Shown piece by piece: positions 55,051-64,000 of a DNA stretch of 64,000 bases. Source of the DNA: Pseudomonas sp. SCA2728.1_7 (GTDB lineage Bacteria > Pseudomonadota > Gammaproteobacteria > Pseudomonadales > Pseudomonadaceae); assembly GCF_018138145.1 (NCBI RefSeq), contig NZ_CP073104.1:1798001-1862000 (forward strand), given 5' to 3'. Position numbers and translations under genes: made by a program. Below the pieces are notes generated by a model. It saw only the letters and a program-made list of their open reading frames with translations. It was not told where the DNA came from and did not search any database. Each line of letters starts with the position of its first letter. The stretch's first letter is position 1.

Positions 55051-58000
55051 CGCCGCGCTGAGCTGGCCGTCCGCCTCAAGGGTGTCGAGGGTCAGGTCGA
55101 ACTGTGCGGTCTGGCTGTCCCAGTCCTGCGCTTCGATGACCAGCCCCGGCAACGCCGGCAAGGCCTGACGCCCGGCACTCTGGTGGTTGTACAACACCTG
55201 AAACAGCGGGCTATGGCTCAGGTTGCGTTCCGGACGCAGCGCCTCGACCAGTTGTTCGAACGGCAGATCCTGATGCGCCTCGGCACCGAGTGCGGCGTGT
55301 TTGACCTGCGCCAGCAGTGCACTGAAGCGCTGCTGTGGATCGACCTCGGCCTTGAGCACCTGAGTGTTGACGAAGAAGCCGATCAGGCCTTCGGTCTCGA
55401 CCCGGTTACGGTTGGCAATCGGCACGCCGACGCGAATGTCCGACTGGTTGCTGTAGCGATGCAACAGGCTCTGGAACGAGGCCAGCAAGACCATGAACAG
55501 CGTGCTGCCCTCGCGCTGGGCCAGTTGCCGCAGTTGCTGGCTGAGCAGCGGCGGCAGGTCGATGGCCAGACGTGCGCCAGCAAAACTCTGCCGCGCCGGA
55601 CGCGGACGGTCAGTCGGCAGTTCCAGCAACGGTTGCTCACCACCGAGTACGCCGGTCCAGTAATCGAGCTGGCGCTCGCGCTCGCCGGCCTCCATCCACT
55701 GACGTTGCCACAGCGCATAATCGGCGTACTGAATCGGCAACTCAGCCAACTCGACCGTTTGGCCCTGGCTATACGCGGCATAGCGTTGAATCAGTTCCTG
55801 CACCAGCAGTTGCATCGACCAGCCATCGGAGACGATGTGATGCTGGGTCAACACCAGCACATGTTCTTCGCGGGCTACTTGCAACAAACCGACGCGCAGC
55901 AGCGGGCCGTTTTGCAAATCGAACGGCTGGCTGATCTGACGCTGCACATACGCCTGAGTCTGCTCGGCAGCAGTGCCTGAAGTGCCGTCGAGAATGTTCG
56001 GCACCAGCAGCGGTGCCTGTTGCGCGTGAATCACCTGAAACGCTTGTTCATCGATCTGCACGAAGGTCGTACGCAGGCTCTCGTGACGCTGAATCAGCTC
56101 GGCAAAACTGCGTTGCAGCGCGTTCAGATCCAGCGCGCCGTGAATGCGCAGCGCCGCCGGAATGTGGTACGCCGCGCTCGCTGGCTCCATTTGCCAGAGG
56201 AACCACTGACGCTGCTGGGCAAACGACAACGGCAGTTGTGCTTTATCACGCGGCGCCCGAGGAATATCTGTTGGCTTGGCCACTTGGGTTTGTTCCAGCG
56301 CGGCAACGCAGGCTTTGAGGCTGGCGTTTTCGAACAATTGGCGCAGTTGCAGATTCAGCCCAAGGGTCTGGCGGATGCGCGAAACCATTTGCGTGGCCAA
56401 CAGCGAATGGCCGCCGAGTTCGAAGAAGTTGTCGCTGAGGCCGACACGCTCAAGCTTCAGCACGTCCTGCCAGATCGCCGCGATCTGCTGTTCCAGTTCA
56501 CTTTGCGGTGCGACGTAATCCTGCTGAACCTGGCTGGCATCCGCTTGCGGCAGCGCTTTGCGGTCGAGTTTGCCGTTGGCGGTGAGCGGCCATTGTTCGA
56601 GGAACAACAGGTGCGTCGGCACCATGTAATCCGGCAGATCGGCTTTGAGTTGGGCTTTCAGTTGCTCGCGCAAATCGGCTTCGTTGTCGACGCTGTGCGC
56701 GGCAATTACATAACCGACCAGTTGTTGGCCGCTCGGCCCGTCCTGCGCCAGCACCACCGCTTCGCGCACGGCATCGAGGGCGTTCAAGCGTGCTTCGATT
56801 TCGCCGAGCTCGATACGGAAACCACGGATTTTCACCTGATGGTCGATACGCCCGACATATTCGATCACACCGTCGCTGCGGTATTGCGCGAGGTCACCGG
56901 TGCGGTACAGACGCGCCCCGCTCTCGCCGAACGGATCGGGAATAAAGCGCAGTGCGGTGAGGTCGCCACGGTTCAGATAACCGCGTGCCAGACCGGCACG
57001 GCCGACGTACAACTCGCCGATGCAGCCCTTGGCCACCGGGTTCAGTTCACCGTCGAGCACGTACCACGACAGGTCGGCGATTGGTTCGCCGATCGGGCTG
57101 TTGGCGTCCTGCTCAAGATCCGCCACCGACAACGGACGGTACGTCACGTGCACGGTGGTTTCGGTAATGCCGTACATGTTGATCAGTTGCGGGGCGGTAT
57201 CGCCGAAGCGTTCGAACCACGGGCGCAGGGATTTCACGTCCAGCGCTTCACCGCCGAATACCACGTAGCGCAAGGCACTCGCCCGCGTATCGGCGCAGGC
57301 CACGTGCATCAATTGCTTGAACGCCGATGGCGTCTGGTTGAGCACGGTGACGCCAGCGTCGCAGAGCAATTCATGGAATTCCTGCGGCGAACGGCTGACG
57401 TCGTACGGCACCACCAGCAACTCGCCGCCGTGCAGCAACGCGCCAAAAATCTCCCACACCGAGAAGTCGAACGCGTAGGAATGGAACAGGCTCCAGACAT
57501 CTGTCGGGCCGAAACCGAACCACGGTTCGGTGGCTTCGAACAGACGCAAAATATTCTGGTGCGGCAGCAACGTGCCTTTGGGTTTTCCGGTCGAACCGGA
57601 GGTGTAAATCACATAAGCGAGGTTCGACGACGCCATCGTCACCTGCGGATCGGTGTCGGCGAAGGCGCTGACATCGCTGCCCAGCAGCAAGGTCTGCACA
57701 CCATGTGGCACCGGTAGTTGACCGGCCAACGAGGCTTGGCTCAGCAGTAGTTGAATGCCGCTGTCCTCGATCATGTAGGCCAGACGATCCTGCGGATACG
57801 TCGGGTCGAGCGGCACGTACGCACCGCCAGCCTTGAGGATCGCCAGCAGGCCGACGATCATTTCCACACCACGCTCGGCAGCCAGACCAACCAGCACGTC
57901 CGGGCCGACGCCGAGGCCGATCAACTGATGGGCGCGGCGGTTGGCCTGACGGTTGAGTTCGCCGTAGCTCAGGCTTTGCTCGTTGAAACGCACGGCGACC

Positions 58001-59565
58001 GCGTCAGGCCGCAGACGCGCCTGCTCGGCAATCAGTTGGTGCGCGCAGGCTTCGCTCGGAAAGCTGCGCGGATTCGGGTTCCACTCGGTGATGTTCTGTT
58101 GCTGCTCGCTGGCGTCGAGCAACGGCAATTCGCCGATGCGTTGCTGCGGGTCGGCGACGATGCCGTGCAACAGGTTCAGCCAATGCCCGGCCATGCGCTG
58201 CAAGGTGGCGGCGTCGAACAGGTCGGTGGCGTAACTCAGAGTTGCCGCCAATGCACCGTCAGCTTCGTGGGTGTCGAGGGTCAAATCAAACTGCGCGGTG
58301 TGCGAACTCCAGTCGAGGCTTTCGACTTGCAGACCCGGCAGTTGCAGGGCCTGCGCCGTAGCGCCGCCCTGATGGTTGAACATCACCTGGAACAGCGGGC
58401 TGTGGCTTAACTGCCGATCCGGTGCAAGGGCATGCACCAGTTGTTCGAACGGCAGATCCTGATGCGCCTGCGCGCCCAACGACGCCTGTTTGACCTGCGC
58501 CAGCAACTCCAGGAACGGCATGCCGCCCTGCACCTGGGCATTCAGCACCTGGGTGTTGACGAAGAAGCCGATCAGCCCTTCGGTTTCGACCCGATTACGG
58601 TTGGCCACCGGCACGCCGACGCGGATATCCGCCTGGCCGCTGTAGCGATGCAGCAAGGCCTGGAACGACGCCAGCAAGACCATGAACAGGGTCAGGCCCT
58701 CGCGCTGGGCCAGCTGTTTCAAGCGTTCAGTCAACTCGCTGCCAACGCTCAGATCCAGACGCGCACCGCGATAGCTTTGCGCTGCCGGGCGCGGACGATC
58801 CGTGGGCAATGGCAGAACTTCGCCGCCATCGCCCAGACGCTCGGTCCAGTACGCCAGTTGCCGCTCCAGCTCACCGGCCTCCATCCACTTGCGCTGCCAG
58901 ATCGCGTAATCGGCGTACTGGATCGGCAAAGGCGCGAGGTTGGCTGGCTGACCACTGCTGTGCGCGGCGTAGAGTTTGACCAGATCATCGACCATGATCT
59001 GCGCCGAAGCACCGTCGCAAATAATGTGATGCTGGGTCAGCACCAACACATGATCATCCGGCGCGATTTGCAGCAGCTTGACCCGCAGCAGCGGGCCCTG
59101 TTGCAGGTCGAACAGCGTGGCGATTTCAGCGTCGATCAACGCTTTGAGGCCCGCGTCATCCACCGGCGTGTCCAGCACCTGCGCAGTCAGCGGCAGGCTC
59201 AGTCGCGCTTGAGCCACCTGAATCGGACCATCCGGGCCATCGACAAACACCGTGCGCAGCACTTCATGGCGTTCCAGCAAGGCATCGAAGCTGTGCTGCA
59301 ACGCCGACAGATCAAGAGCACCGCGCAAACGCAACGCTGTCGGCACGTGGTAAGCCGCGCTGTGCGGATCGAGCTGCCAGAGGAACCACTGACGCTCCTG
59401 CGCGAACGACAGGCCGATGCTCTCGAACTCATCGCGCATCGGCGGAATCGGCAACGCCGCAAAGCTCATGTTCTTGCTCTGCATTTTTTGCAGAAACGCT
59501 TGCCGTTGGGCGAGCGGCAAACGGATGAATCGCTGAACCAGAGACAGGTTATCGAGCTGAGTCAT
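53848..59565 (-). CDS. 5' fragment of the middle NRPS: C-A(Thr)-T-C-A(Thr, truncated)
   Basis: This is the only part of the broken synthetase with a normal start. It encodes 1905 residues: an N-terminal docking segment (about 1-40), an L-acceptor C domain (HHIICDGAS), a complete Thr-type A domain and T domain (NFFELGGHSLLATQ), a second C domain (HHIVSDGWSMQ) and a second Thr-type A domain up to the pocket residues. It stops before motifs A6-A10, so the second A domain lacks its small C-terminal subdomain with the catalytic lysine, and no later module is attached. As it stands it could load at most the first Thr. Confidence 0.8.
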   Translation of the reverse strand: MTQLDNLSLVQRFIRLPLAQRQAFLQKMQSKNMSFAALPIPPMRDEFESIGLSFAQERQWFLWQLDPHSAAYHVPTALRLRGALDLSALQHSFDALLERHEVLRTVFVDGPDGPIQVAQARLSLPLTAQVLDTPVDDAGLKALIDAEIATLFDLQQGPLLRVKLLQIAPDDHVLVLTQHHIICDGASAQIMVDDLVKLYAAHSSGQPANLAPLPIQYADYAIWQRKWMEAGELERQLAYWTERLGDGGEVLPLPTDRPRPAAQSYRGARLDLSVGSELTERLKQLAQREGLTLFMVLLASFQALLHRYSGQADIRVGVPVANRNRVETEGLIGFFVNTQVLNAQVQGGMPFLELLAQVKQASLGAQAHQDLPFEQLVHALAPDRQLSHSPLFQVMFNHQGGATAQALQLPGLQVESLDWSSHTAQFDLTLDTHEADGALAATLSYATDLFDAATLQRMAGHWLNLLHGIVADPQQRIGELPLLDASEQQQNITEWNPNPRSFPSEACAHQLIAEQARLRPDAVAVRFNEQSLSYGELNRQANRRAHQLIGLGVGPDVLVGLAAERGVEMIVGLLAILKAGGAYVPLDPTYPQDRLAYMIEDSGIQLLLSQASLAGQLPVPHGVQTLLLGSDVSAFADTDPQVTMASSNLAYVIYTSGSTGKPKGTLLPHQNILRLFEATEPWFGFGPTDVWSLFHSYAFDFSVWEIFGALLHGGELLVVPYDVSRSPQEFHELLCDAGVTVLNQTPSAFKQLMHVACADTRASALRYVVFGGEALDVKSLRPWFERFGDTAPQLINMYGITETTVHVTYRPLSVADLEQDANSPIGEPIADLSWYVLDGELNPVAKGCIGELYVGRAGLARGYLNRGDLTALRFIPDPFGESGARLYRTGDLAQYRSDGVIEYVGRIDHQVKIRGFRIELGEIEARLNALDAVREAVVLAQDGPSGQQLVGYVIAAHSVDNEADLREQLKAQLKADLPDYMVPTHLLFLEQWPLTANGKLDRKALPQADASQVQQDYVAPQSELEQQIAAIWQDVLKLERVGLSDNFFELGGHSLLATQMVSRIRQTLGLNLQLRQLFENASLKACVAALEQTQVAKPTDIPRAPRDKAQLPLSFAQQRQWFLWQMEPASAAYHIPAALRIHGALDLNALQRSFAELIQRHESLRTTFVQIDEQAFQVIHAQQAPLLVPNILDGTSGTAAEQTQAYVQRQISQPFDLQNGPLLRVGLLQVAREEHVLVLTQHHIVSDGWSMQLLVQELIQRYAAYSQGQTVELAELPIQYADYALWQRQWMEAGERERQLDYWTGVLGGEQPLLELPTDRPRPARQSFAGARLAIDLPPLLSQQLRQLAQREGSTLFMVLLASFQSLLHRYSNQSDIRVGVPIANRNRVETEGLIGFFVNTQVLKAEVDPQQRFSALLAQVKHAALGAEAHQDLPFEQLVEALRPERNLSHSPLFQVLYNHQSAGRQALPALPGLVIEAQDWDSQTAQFDLTLDTLEADGQLSAALTYATDLFDAATVQRMAGHWLNLLHGIVADPQHRIGELPLLDAREQQHNIAQWNPNPRSFPSEACAHQLIAEQARLRPDAIAVRFNEQTLSYGELNLQANRRAHQLIALGVGPDVLVGLAAERGVEMIVGLLAILKAGGAYVPLDPAYPQDRLAYMIEDSGIQLLLSQAALAGQLPVPDGVQTLLLDSDVSAFADTDPQVTMASSNLAYVIYTSGSTGKPKGTLLPHQNILRLFEATEPWFGFGPTDVWSLFHSYAFDFSVWEIFGALLHGGELLVVPYDVSRSPQEFHELLCDAGVTVLNQTPSAFKQLMHVACADTRANALRYVVFGGEALDVKSLRPWFERFGDSAPQLINMYGITETTVHVTYRPLSVADLEQDANSPIGEPIADLSWYVLDGELN
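56454..58240. repeat. Internal near-duplicate of the Thr adenylation module, copy 1
   Basis: Partner of 53260-55050. This copy is intact in frame and serves as the reference that reveals the 5-bp insertion in the other. Differences are scattered single bases, mostly at third codon positions. Confidence 0.8.
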
Positions 59566-59567
59566 TT

Positions 59568-62500
59568 TCAAAGGGTCTCCAGGTCTGCCAGGAAATCATG
59601 CATCTCACTCAGGTCTTCGCTGGAGTGAGGGGTCAGGTGAACCGCCAGTTGCTCGGCGTACTCGCGCAGCGATGCGGTGCGAAACAGCAGGTCCAGCGGC
59701 ACCGCCGCCCCTTGCTCCAGTTGCAGTCGCGCCGTGGCCTGAGTCGCCAACAGTGAATGTCCACCCAGTTCAAAGAAGTTGTCGTCGCGCCCTACCCGTT
59801 CGAGCTTGAGCACGTCTTGCCAGATATCCGCGACGCTCTGTTCCAGCGCACCGTCCGGCGCCACGTAGGTGCGCAGCAGTTGATTGGCGTCCGGCAGCGG
59901 CAAGGCCTTGCGGTCGAGCTTGCCGTTGGGGGTCAGCGGGAAATGCTCCAGCAGCATCCAGTGCGCAGGAATCATGTAATCGGGCAGCAAAGGTGCCAGT
60001 GCCGATTTCAGCGTGTCGCGCAGGACTGTGGGGTCGGCATCCTGCGGATTCGCCGCAATCAGGTAGGCCACCAGTTGCAAGCCACCCGGCCCGTCCTGCG
60101 CCACCACGGCTGCTTCGCGAATCGACGCCTGAGCCAACAGGCAGGCTTCGATTTCGCCCAGCTCGATGCGGAAACCGCGGATCTTCACCTGATGGTCGAC
60201 ACGCCCGAGGTACTCGATCACCCCGTCAGCGCGATACCGCGCCAGGTCACCGGTGCGATACAACCGCGCACCGTTGCCGAACGGATCGGGCAGGAAGCGC
60301 TCGGCGGTCAGCGCCGGCCGGTCGTGATAACCCCGCGCGAGGCCATCGCCACCGATCAGCAATTCACCGATCACACCGGCCGGGTTCGGCGCAAAGTGTT
60401 CGCCGAGGATATGCAGCGTGGTATTGGCAATCGGCCCGCCGAGGTACGGCTGGCGCTGCTCGGCCGTCAGTTGATACGCCGCCGACCAGATCGTCGTTTC
60501 CGTCGGCCCGTAAAGGTTCCAGACTTGCCCGGCGACAGCGAGCAGACGCGCGGCCAGATCCTCGGCCAGCGCTTCGCCGCCACACAGGCATTTGCGCCCC
60601 GCAAGCCGCGCAGCCTGCGGATGATCGAGCAACATCCGCCAGGTCGACGGTGTCGCTTGGACGACGCTGACCTGCTGTTGCTCGATGATCTGCAGCAGCG
60701 CCTCCGGGTCGTGCGCACTCTGCTTGTCCACCAGCACCACGCAAGCCCCGCTGAACAGCGCGCCGTACAGTTCCAGGCCAAAAATATCGAACGAGAACGT
60801 GGTCAGCGACAGCACTCGGTCACCTGCCACCAGCCCCGGCTCACGGGCCATGCTCGCGACGAAATTGACCAGTGCCTCATGACGCACCATCACGCCTTTC
60901 GGCTTGCCGGTGGAGCCCGAGGTGTAGATCGCATAGCTGAGGTTGTCACCGTCGACCGGCACCTGCGGATTGGCCGCCTGTGCAGCGCTGATCGGCTCTT
61001 CGAGGGAACCCGGCAGCAGCGTCTGCACACCGGCCGGAATTGGCAGCACTTGCAGCAACGAGGCTTGAGTCAGCAACAACTGCAAGCCGCTGTCTTCGAT
61101 CATGTGCGCCAGACGATCGCTCGGGTATTGCGGATCCAGCGGCACGTAAGCGCCACCGGCCTTGAGGATCGCCAGCAAGCCGACAATCATCTCCACGCCA
61201 CGCTCCAGCGCGATGCCGACCAGACGATCCGGGCCAACGCCCTGGGCAATCAGGCGATGGGCCAAGCGGTTGGCCTGCGCATTGAGCTCGGCGTAGGTCA
61301 GGCGCTGTTCAGCAAACACCAGCGCAATCGCGTCTGGTGTCTGATCCGCGCGCGTTTCGATCAAGCGGTGGATGCAACGCGCTTCAGGCCAGGCCGCTGC
61401 GCTGGCATTCCACGCCAACAATTGCTGATCGGTTTCGGCGGCGTCGAGCAGGTTCAAGTCACCGAGCGCACGCTCGCTGCCGTCAATCATCTGCAGCAAC
61501 AACCGTTGCAGGTGCAAGCCCATCTGCTCGACTGAAGCCGGGGCAAACTGTGTGCACTGGTAGCTGAATTGCACCGCCAGCTCGGCACCGAGGCTGACCG
61601 ACAGGGTCAGCGGATAGTTGGTTTGCTCCAGGTTATCCACGGCACCGAAACGCAGGCCTTGCGGCGAGCTTTGTTCCAGCGCTTGGGAAATCGGGTAGTT
61701 CTCGAACACCAGAATGTTGTCGAACAGCGCCTCACCGCCCAGCCCGGCCCAGCGCTGAATGTCGAACAACGCGGTGTGTTCGAACTCGCGTAACGCCAGG
61801 TTTTGCGCCTGTACACAGTGCAACCAGTCACCGAGACGCTGCTCCGGACGCGGGCTGGCGATAACCGGCAAGGTGTTGATGAACAACCCGATCTGCTGTT
61901 CTACACCGAGCAGATCCGCCGGACGCCCCGACACCGTCGCGCCGAACGCCACGCAGGATTTGCCGCTGTAACGCTGCAACAGCAGCAACCACGCCGCTTG
62001 CACCAGCGTGTTGACCGTGACTTTCGCATCGCGGGCAAAATCGCTCAGACGCTGAGTCTGTGCCACGTCCAGTTGCACCCGATGTTGCGCATAAGCCTGA
62101 GGCTCGACGCCTTGCGTCGGTGCCGCAAACACCTGCGCCAGGCGCACCGGCTCATCCAGTTCACGCAATTGATCGAGCCAGAAGGCTTCAGCGGCACCGG
62201 TATCCTGTCGCTGCAACCAGGCAATGTAATCGCGATAACGCCCGTTCGGCCGCGCCACCGCTTCACCGCTGTAATGCTGCAACACTTCGCCGAGCAACTG
62301 CGCACTGCTCCAGCCATCCATCAGGATGTGGTGGTTGGTGTAGATCAGGTGATGACGGTTGGCCGCGGTGCGCACCAAGACCAGACGCATCAGCGGTGCA
62401 GCGCTCAGATCCAGCCCTTGCGCGCGCTCCGCATCGGCGAGGGTTTGCAGCGCAGCGTCCAGATTCGCCTGAGCGCTCCAGTCGAGGATGCGGAACGGCA

Positions 62501-64000
62501 CCTCCAGATGGCGCTGCACAACTTGAACGGGTTGATCCAGATCGCCCTGCCAGAAGAACCCGGTGCGCAGAATGTCATGGGCATCGACCACCGCTTGCCA
62601 CGCGGCGCGGAAACGCTGCGGGTCGACGCCATCGACGTCCAGACGCATCTGGTTGATGTAGTCGCCACCGCCCTGTTCAAGCAAGGTGTGGAACAGCATG
62701 CCTTGCTGCATCGGCGACAGCGGGTAAATGTCGTCGACGGACTGCGGCTGTTGCACCAGCACGTCCAGCTGCGACTGGGTCAGCGTCGCCAGTGGGAAGT
62801 CCGACGGCGTCACGCCACGGTTGGCGCTGTCGCAGCAATGCGTGATCAGCGCGGTGAGTTCTTGCAGGTAATCGTCGGCCAGACGCTGAATCGTCGCCGG
62901 GTTGAACATCTCGCTGCTGAAGGTCCAGCTCAGATCCAGCTCGCCGCCGAAGACTTTGCCGTCCAGCGCCAACGGGCTGCCCAACGGGCCGGCCATGTTG
63001 ACTTCTTCGCCGCCGGATTCGCTGGTTGGCACGAACAAGGCGTCGTCGCCAGCATCGAAGCTGCCGTCGAACTGGCCGAGGTAGTTGAAGGTCAGGCGCG
63101 GTTTCGGCAGGGCTTGCAACGCTTGCTGTGCAGCGGCGTCGCCAAGGTGCGCGAGAGCGCCGAAGCCGATGCCTTTGTTGGGGATCGCGCGCAGTTGTTC
63201 CTTGATCTGCTTCAGCGAAGCGCCGAGATCAGCGACCGGCACCAAGCGTGCCGGGAACACGCTGGTGAACCAGCCAACGGTGCGGGTCAGGTCGACGTTG
63301 TCGAACAAGTCTTCGCGACCATGGCCTTCCAGTTGCACCAGCACACTGTTGTCGCCGGTCCAGCGCACCATCACTCGCGCCAGTGCGGTCAGCAGCAGGT
63401 CGTTGACTTGCGTGCGGTAGGCCGCCGGGGCTTCCTGCAACAGTTGCCGGGTCAGGGTTTTATTCAGTTGCGTGCGGATCGATTGCGCCTGATTGTGTTG
63501 CTGACCGGCGTGCGGGTTGTCGCAAGGCAACTCAGTCGAGGCGCCTTGCAGCTGTTGCTGCCAGAAACCCAGTTCGGCCTGCAACGGCGCGCTCGCGGCA
63601 TAGTCCTGCAATGCCTCGGCCCAGGCTTTGACCGCACTGGTCTTGGCCGGCAATTGCACGGCTGCGCCGGACAGAATCTGCCGATAAGCGCTTTGCAGAT
63701 CTTCGAACAGGATCCGCCACGACACGCCATCCACCACCAAGTGGTGAACCACCAGCAGCAGTCGTTGAGTACCGTCGGCGAGGTTCGCCAGCACCGCGCG
63801 GATCAGCGAACCGTCACTCAGTTGCAGGCTGCGCTGCGCCTGATTTCCCAGCGCCTCAAGCGCCGCCAGATCAGCGACCTCGACTTGCCACAGGACGGTT
63901 TCGCCCGCTTGCGTCGCGACATCGCGGTACTGCGCCGACCAGCCTTGCGCCTGCTCGGCAAAGTCCAGACGCAGGCTGTCGTGATGCGCCACCAGCGCAT
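59568..64000 (-). CDS. pvdI: Upstream pyoverdine NRPS, ...E-C-A(Gly)-T, 5' end beyond window
   Basis: About 1476 C-terminal residues of a larger synthetase are visible; the frame is open at base 64000. The visible part starts inside an E domain (LVAHHDSLRLDF, HHLVVDGVSWRIL, TVGWFTSVFP), so the preceding residue is D-configured. Then come a D-acceptor C domain (HHILMDGWSS), an A domain with pocket D-I-L-Q-L-G-L-I-W, the standard Gly code, and a T domain (NFFELGGHSLLATQ, about visible residue 1411). There is no thioesterase; the tail LSEMHDFLADLETL resembles a docking donor. Its TGA stop lies 2 bases before the ATG of the next NRPS, so the genes form one operon whose promoter is outside the window. 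Symbol by position only. Confidence 0.9.
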   Translation of the reverse strand, partial: ALVAHHDSLRLDFAEQAQGWSAQYRDVATQAGETVLWQVEVADLAALEALGNQAQRSLQLSDGSLIRAVLANLADGTQRLLLVVHHLVVDGVSWRILFEDLQSAYRQILSGAAVQLPAKTSAVKAWAEALQDYAASAPLQAELGFWQQQLQGASTELPCDNPHAGQQHNQAQSIRTQLNKTLTRQLLQEAPAAYRTQVNDLLLTALARVMVRWTGDNSVLVQLEGHGREDLFDNVDLTRTVGWFTSVFPARLVPVADLGASLKQIKEQLRAIPNKGIGFGALAHLGDAAAQQALQALPKPRLTFNYLGQFDGSFDAGDDALFVPTSESGGEEVNMAGPLGSPLALDGKVFGGELDLSWTFSSEMFNPATIQRLADDYLQELTALITHCCDSANRGVTPSDFPLATLTQSQLDVLVQQPQSVDDIYPLSPMQQGMLFHTLLEQGGGDYINQMRLDVDGVDPQRFRAAWQAVVDAHDILRTGFFWQGDLDQPVQVVQRHLEVPFRILDWSAQANLDAALQTLADAERAQGLDLSAAPLMRLVLVRTAANRHHLIYTNHHILMDGWSSAQLLGEVLQHYSGEAVARPNGRYRDYIAWLQRQDTGAAEAFWLDQLRELDEPVRLAQVFAAPTQGVEPQAYAQHRVQLDVAQTQRLSDFARDAKVTVNTLVQAAWLLLLQRYSGKSCVAFGATVSGRPADLLGVEQQIGLFINTLPVIASPRPEQRLGDWLHCVQAQNLALREFEHTALFDIQRWAGLGGEALFDNILVFENYPISQALEQSSPQGLRFGAVDNLEQTNYPLTLSVSLGAELAVQFSYQCTQFAPASVEQMGLHLQRLLLQMIDGSERALGDLNLLDAAETDQQLLAWNASAAAWPEARCIHRLIETRADQTPDAIALVFAEQRLTYAELNAQANRLAHRLIAQGVGPDRLVGIALERGVEMIVGLLAILKAGGAYVPLDPQYPSDRLAHMIEDSGLQLLLTQASLLQVLPIPAGVQTLLPGSLEEPISAAQAANPQVPVDGDNLSYAIYTSGSTGKPKGVMVRHEALVNFVASMAREPGLVAGDRVLSLTTFSFDIFGLELYGALFSGACVVLVDKQSAHDPEALLQIIEQQQVSVVQATPSTWRMLLDHPQAARLAGRKCLCGGEALAEDLAARLLAVAGQVWNLYGPTETTIWSAAYQLTAEQRQPYLGGPIANTTLHILGEHFAPNPAGVIGELLIGGDGLARGYHDRPALTAERFLPDPFGNGARLYRTGDLARYRADGVIEYLGRVDHQVKIRGFRIELGEIEACLLAQASIREAAVVAQDGPGGLQLVAYLIAANPQDADPTVLRDTLKSALAPLLPDYMIPAHWMLLEHFPLTPNGKLDRKALPLPDANQLLRTYVAPDGALEQSVADIWQDVLKLERVGRDDNFFELGGHSLLATQATARLQLEQGAAVPLDLLFRTASLREYAEQLAVHLTPHSSEDLSEMHDFLADLETL

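Larger units (their letters stand above)
48488..59565 (-). pseudogene. pvdJ: Middle pyoverdine NRPS, C-A-T-C-A-T-E-C-A-T, frameshifted
   Basis: Read across one frameshift this is a 3690-residue, three-module synthetase. T domains lie near residues 1050, 2113 and 3623, and one E domain follows T2. A1 and A2 have identical pockets, D-F-W-N-V-G-M-V-H (Thr type); A3 is D-A-W-Q-L-G-L-I-D, closest to Gln pockets. The frame breaks at 53847-53859, where a 5-bp tandem duplication puts a TGA after residue 1905 (WYVLDGELN*). Removing 5 bases restores ELNPVAKGCIGELYVG exactly as in the sister A1 domain. If real, the assembly line is cut and pyoverdine cannot be finished; an assembly error is also possible. 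The ATG at 59565 lies 2 bases after the upstream stop. Symbol by position only. Confidence 0.88.

Overview
The window looks like a chromosome segment of a fluorescent Pseudomonas (P. fluorescens complex). It carries a pyoverdine siderophore locus in recognisable order, five PvdS-type iron-starvation promoters, and REP-type inverted repeats (GAGTGAGCCTGCTCGCGA and GGGAGCGAGCCTGCTCGCGA families) between genes. No rRNA, tRNA, insertion sequence or CRISPR array was seen.

Positions 1-18,300 hold ordinary accessory and housekeeping genes: the 5' part of an NCS2 purine/uracil permease; a BrnT/BrnA toxin-antitoxin pair; arylamine N-acetyltransferase; exonuclease III; a GNAT acetyltransferase; an MscS channel fused to a cyclic-nucleotide-binding domain; a YcaC-like hydrolase and a pirin with a divergent LysR regulator; aldo/keto reductase DkgB; a BvgS/EvgS-like hybrid sensor kinase with its LuxR-type response regulator and a degenerate receiver protein; and MgtC and MgtA.

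Positions 18,300-35,100 hold pyoverdine tailoring, export and uptake genes: pvdA (ornithine hydroxylase), an FpvI-like ECF sigma factor, the PvdR-PvdT-OpmQ efflux system, the periplasmic maturation enzymes PvdP, PvdM, PvdN and PvdO, the PvdE exporter and the FpvA receptor. TAAAT-N16-CGT promoters precede pvdA, pvdR, pvdP, pvdM and pvdE. PvdA supplies hydroxyornithine to the synthetases. PvdE moves the precursor to the periplasm, where PvdP/M/N/O mature it. PvdRT-OpmQ secretes or recycles the product and FpvA takes back the ferric complex.

Positions 36,159-64,000 hold three consecutive minus-strand NRPS genes, the first cut by the window edge. Read from the adenylation-domain pocket residues, the visible assembly line is ...(E)-Gly | Thr-Thr(E)-Gln-like | Gly-Ser(E)-(hydroxy)Orn-like(E). 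Two features stand out. The middle synthetase is broken by a 5-bp tandem duplication inside its second Thr adenylation domain. The last synthetase ends in an epimerisation-type domain with no thioesterase, and a same-strand alpha/beta hydrolase gene lies just downstream. PvdS, PvdL, the hydroxyornithine acyl/formyl transferase and FpvR are not in the window.
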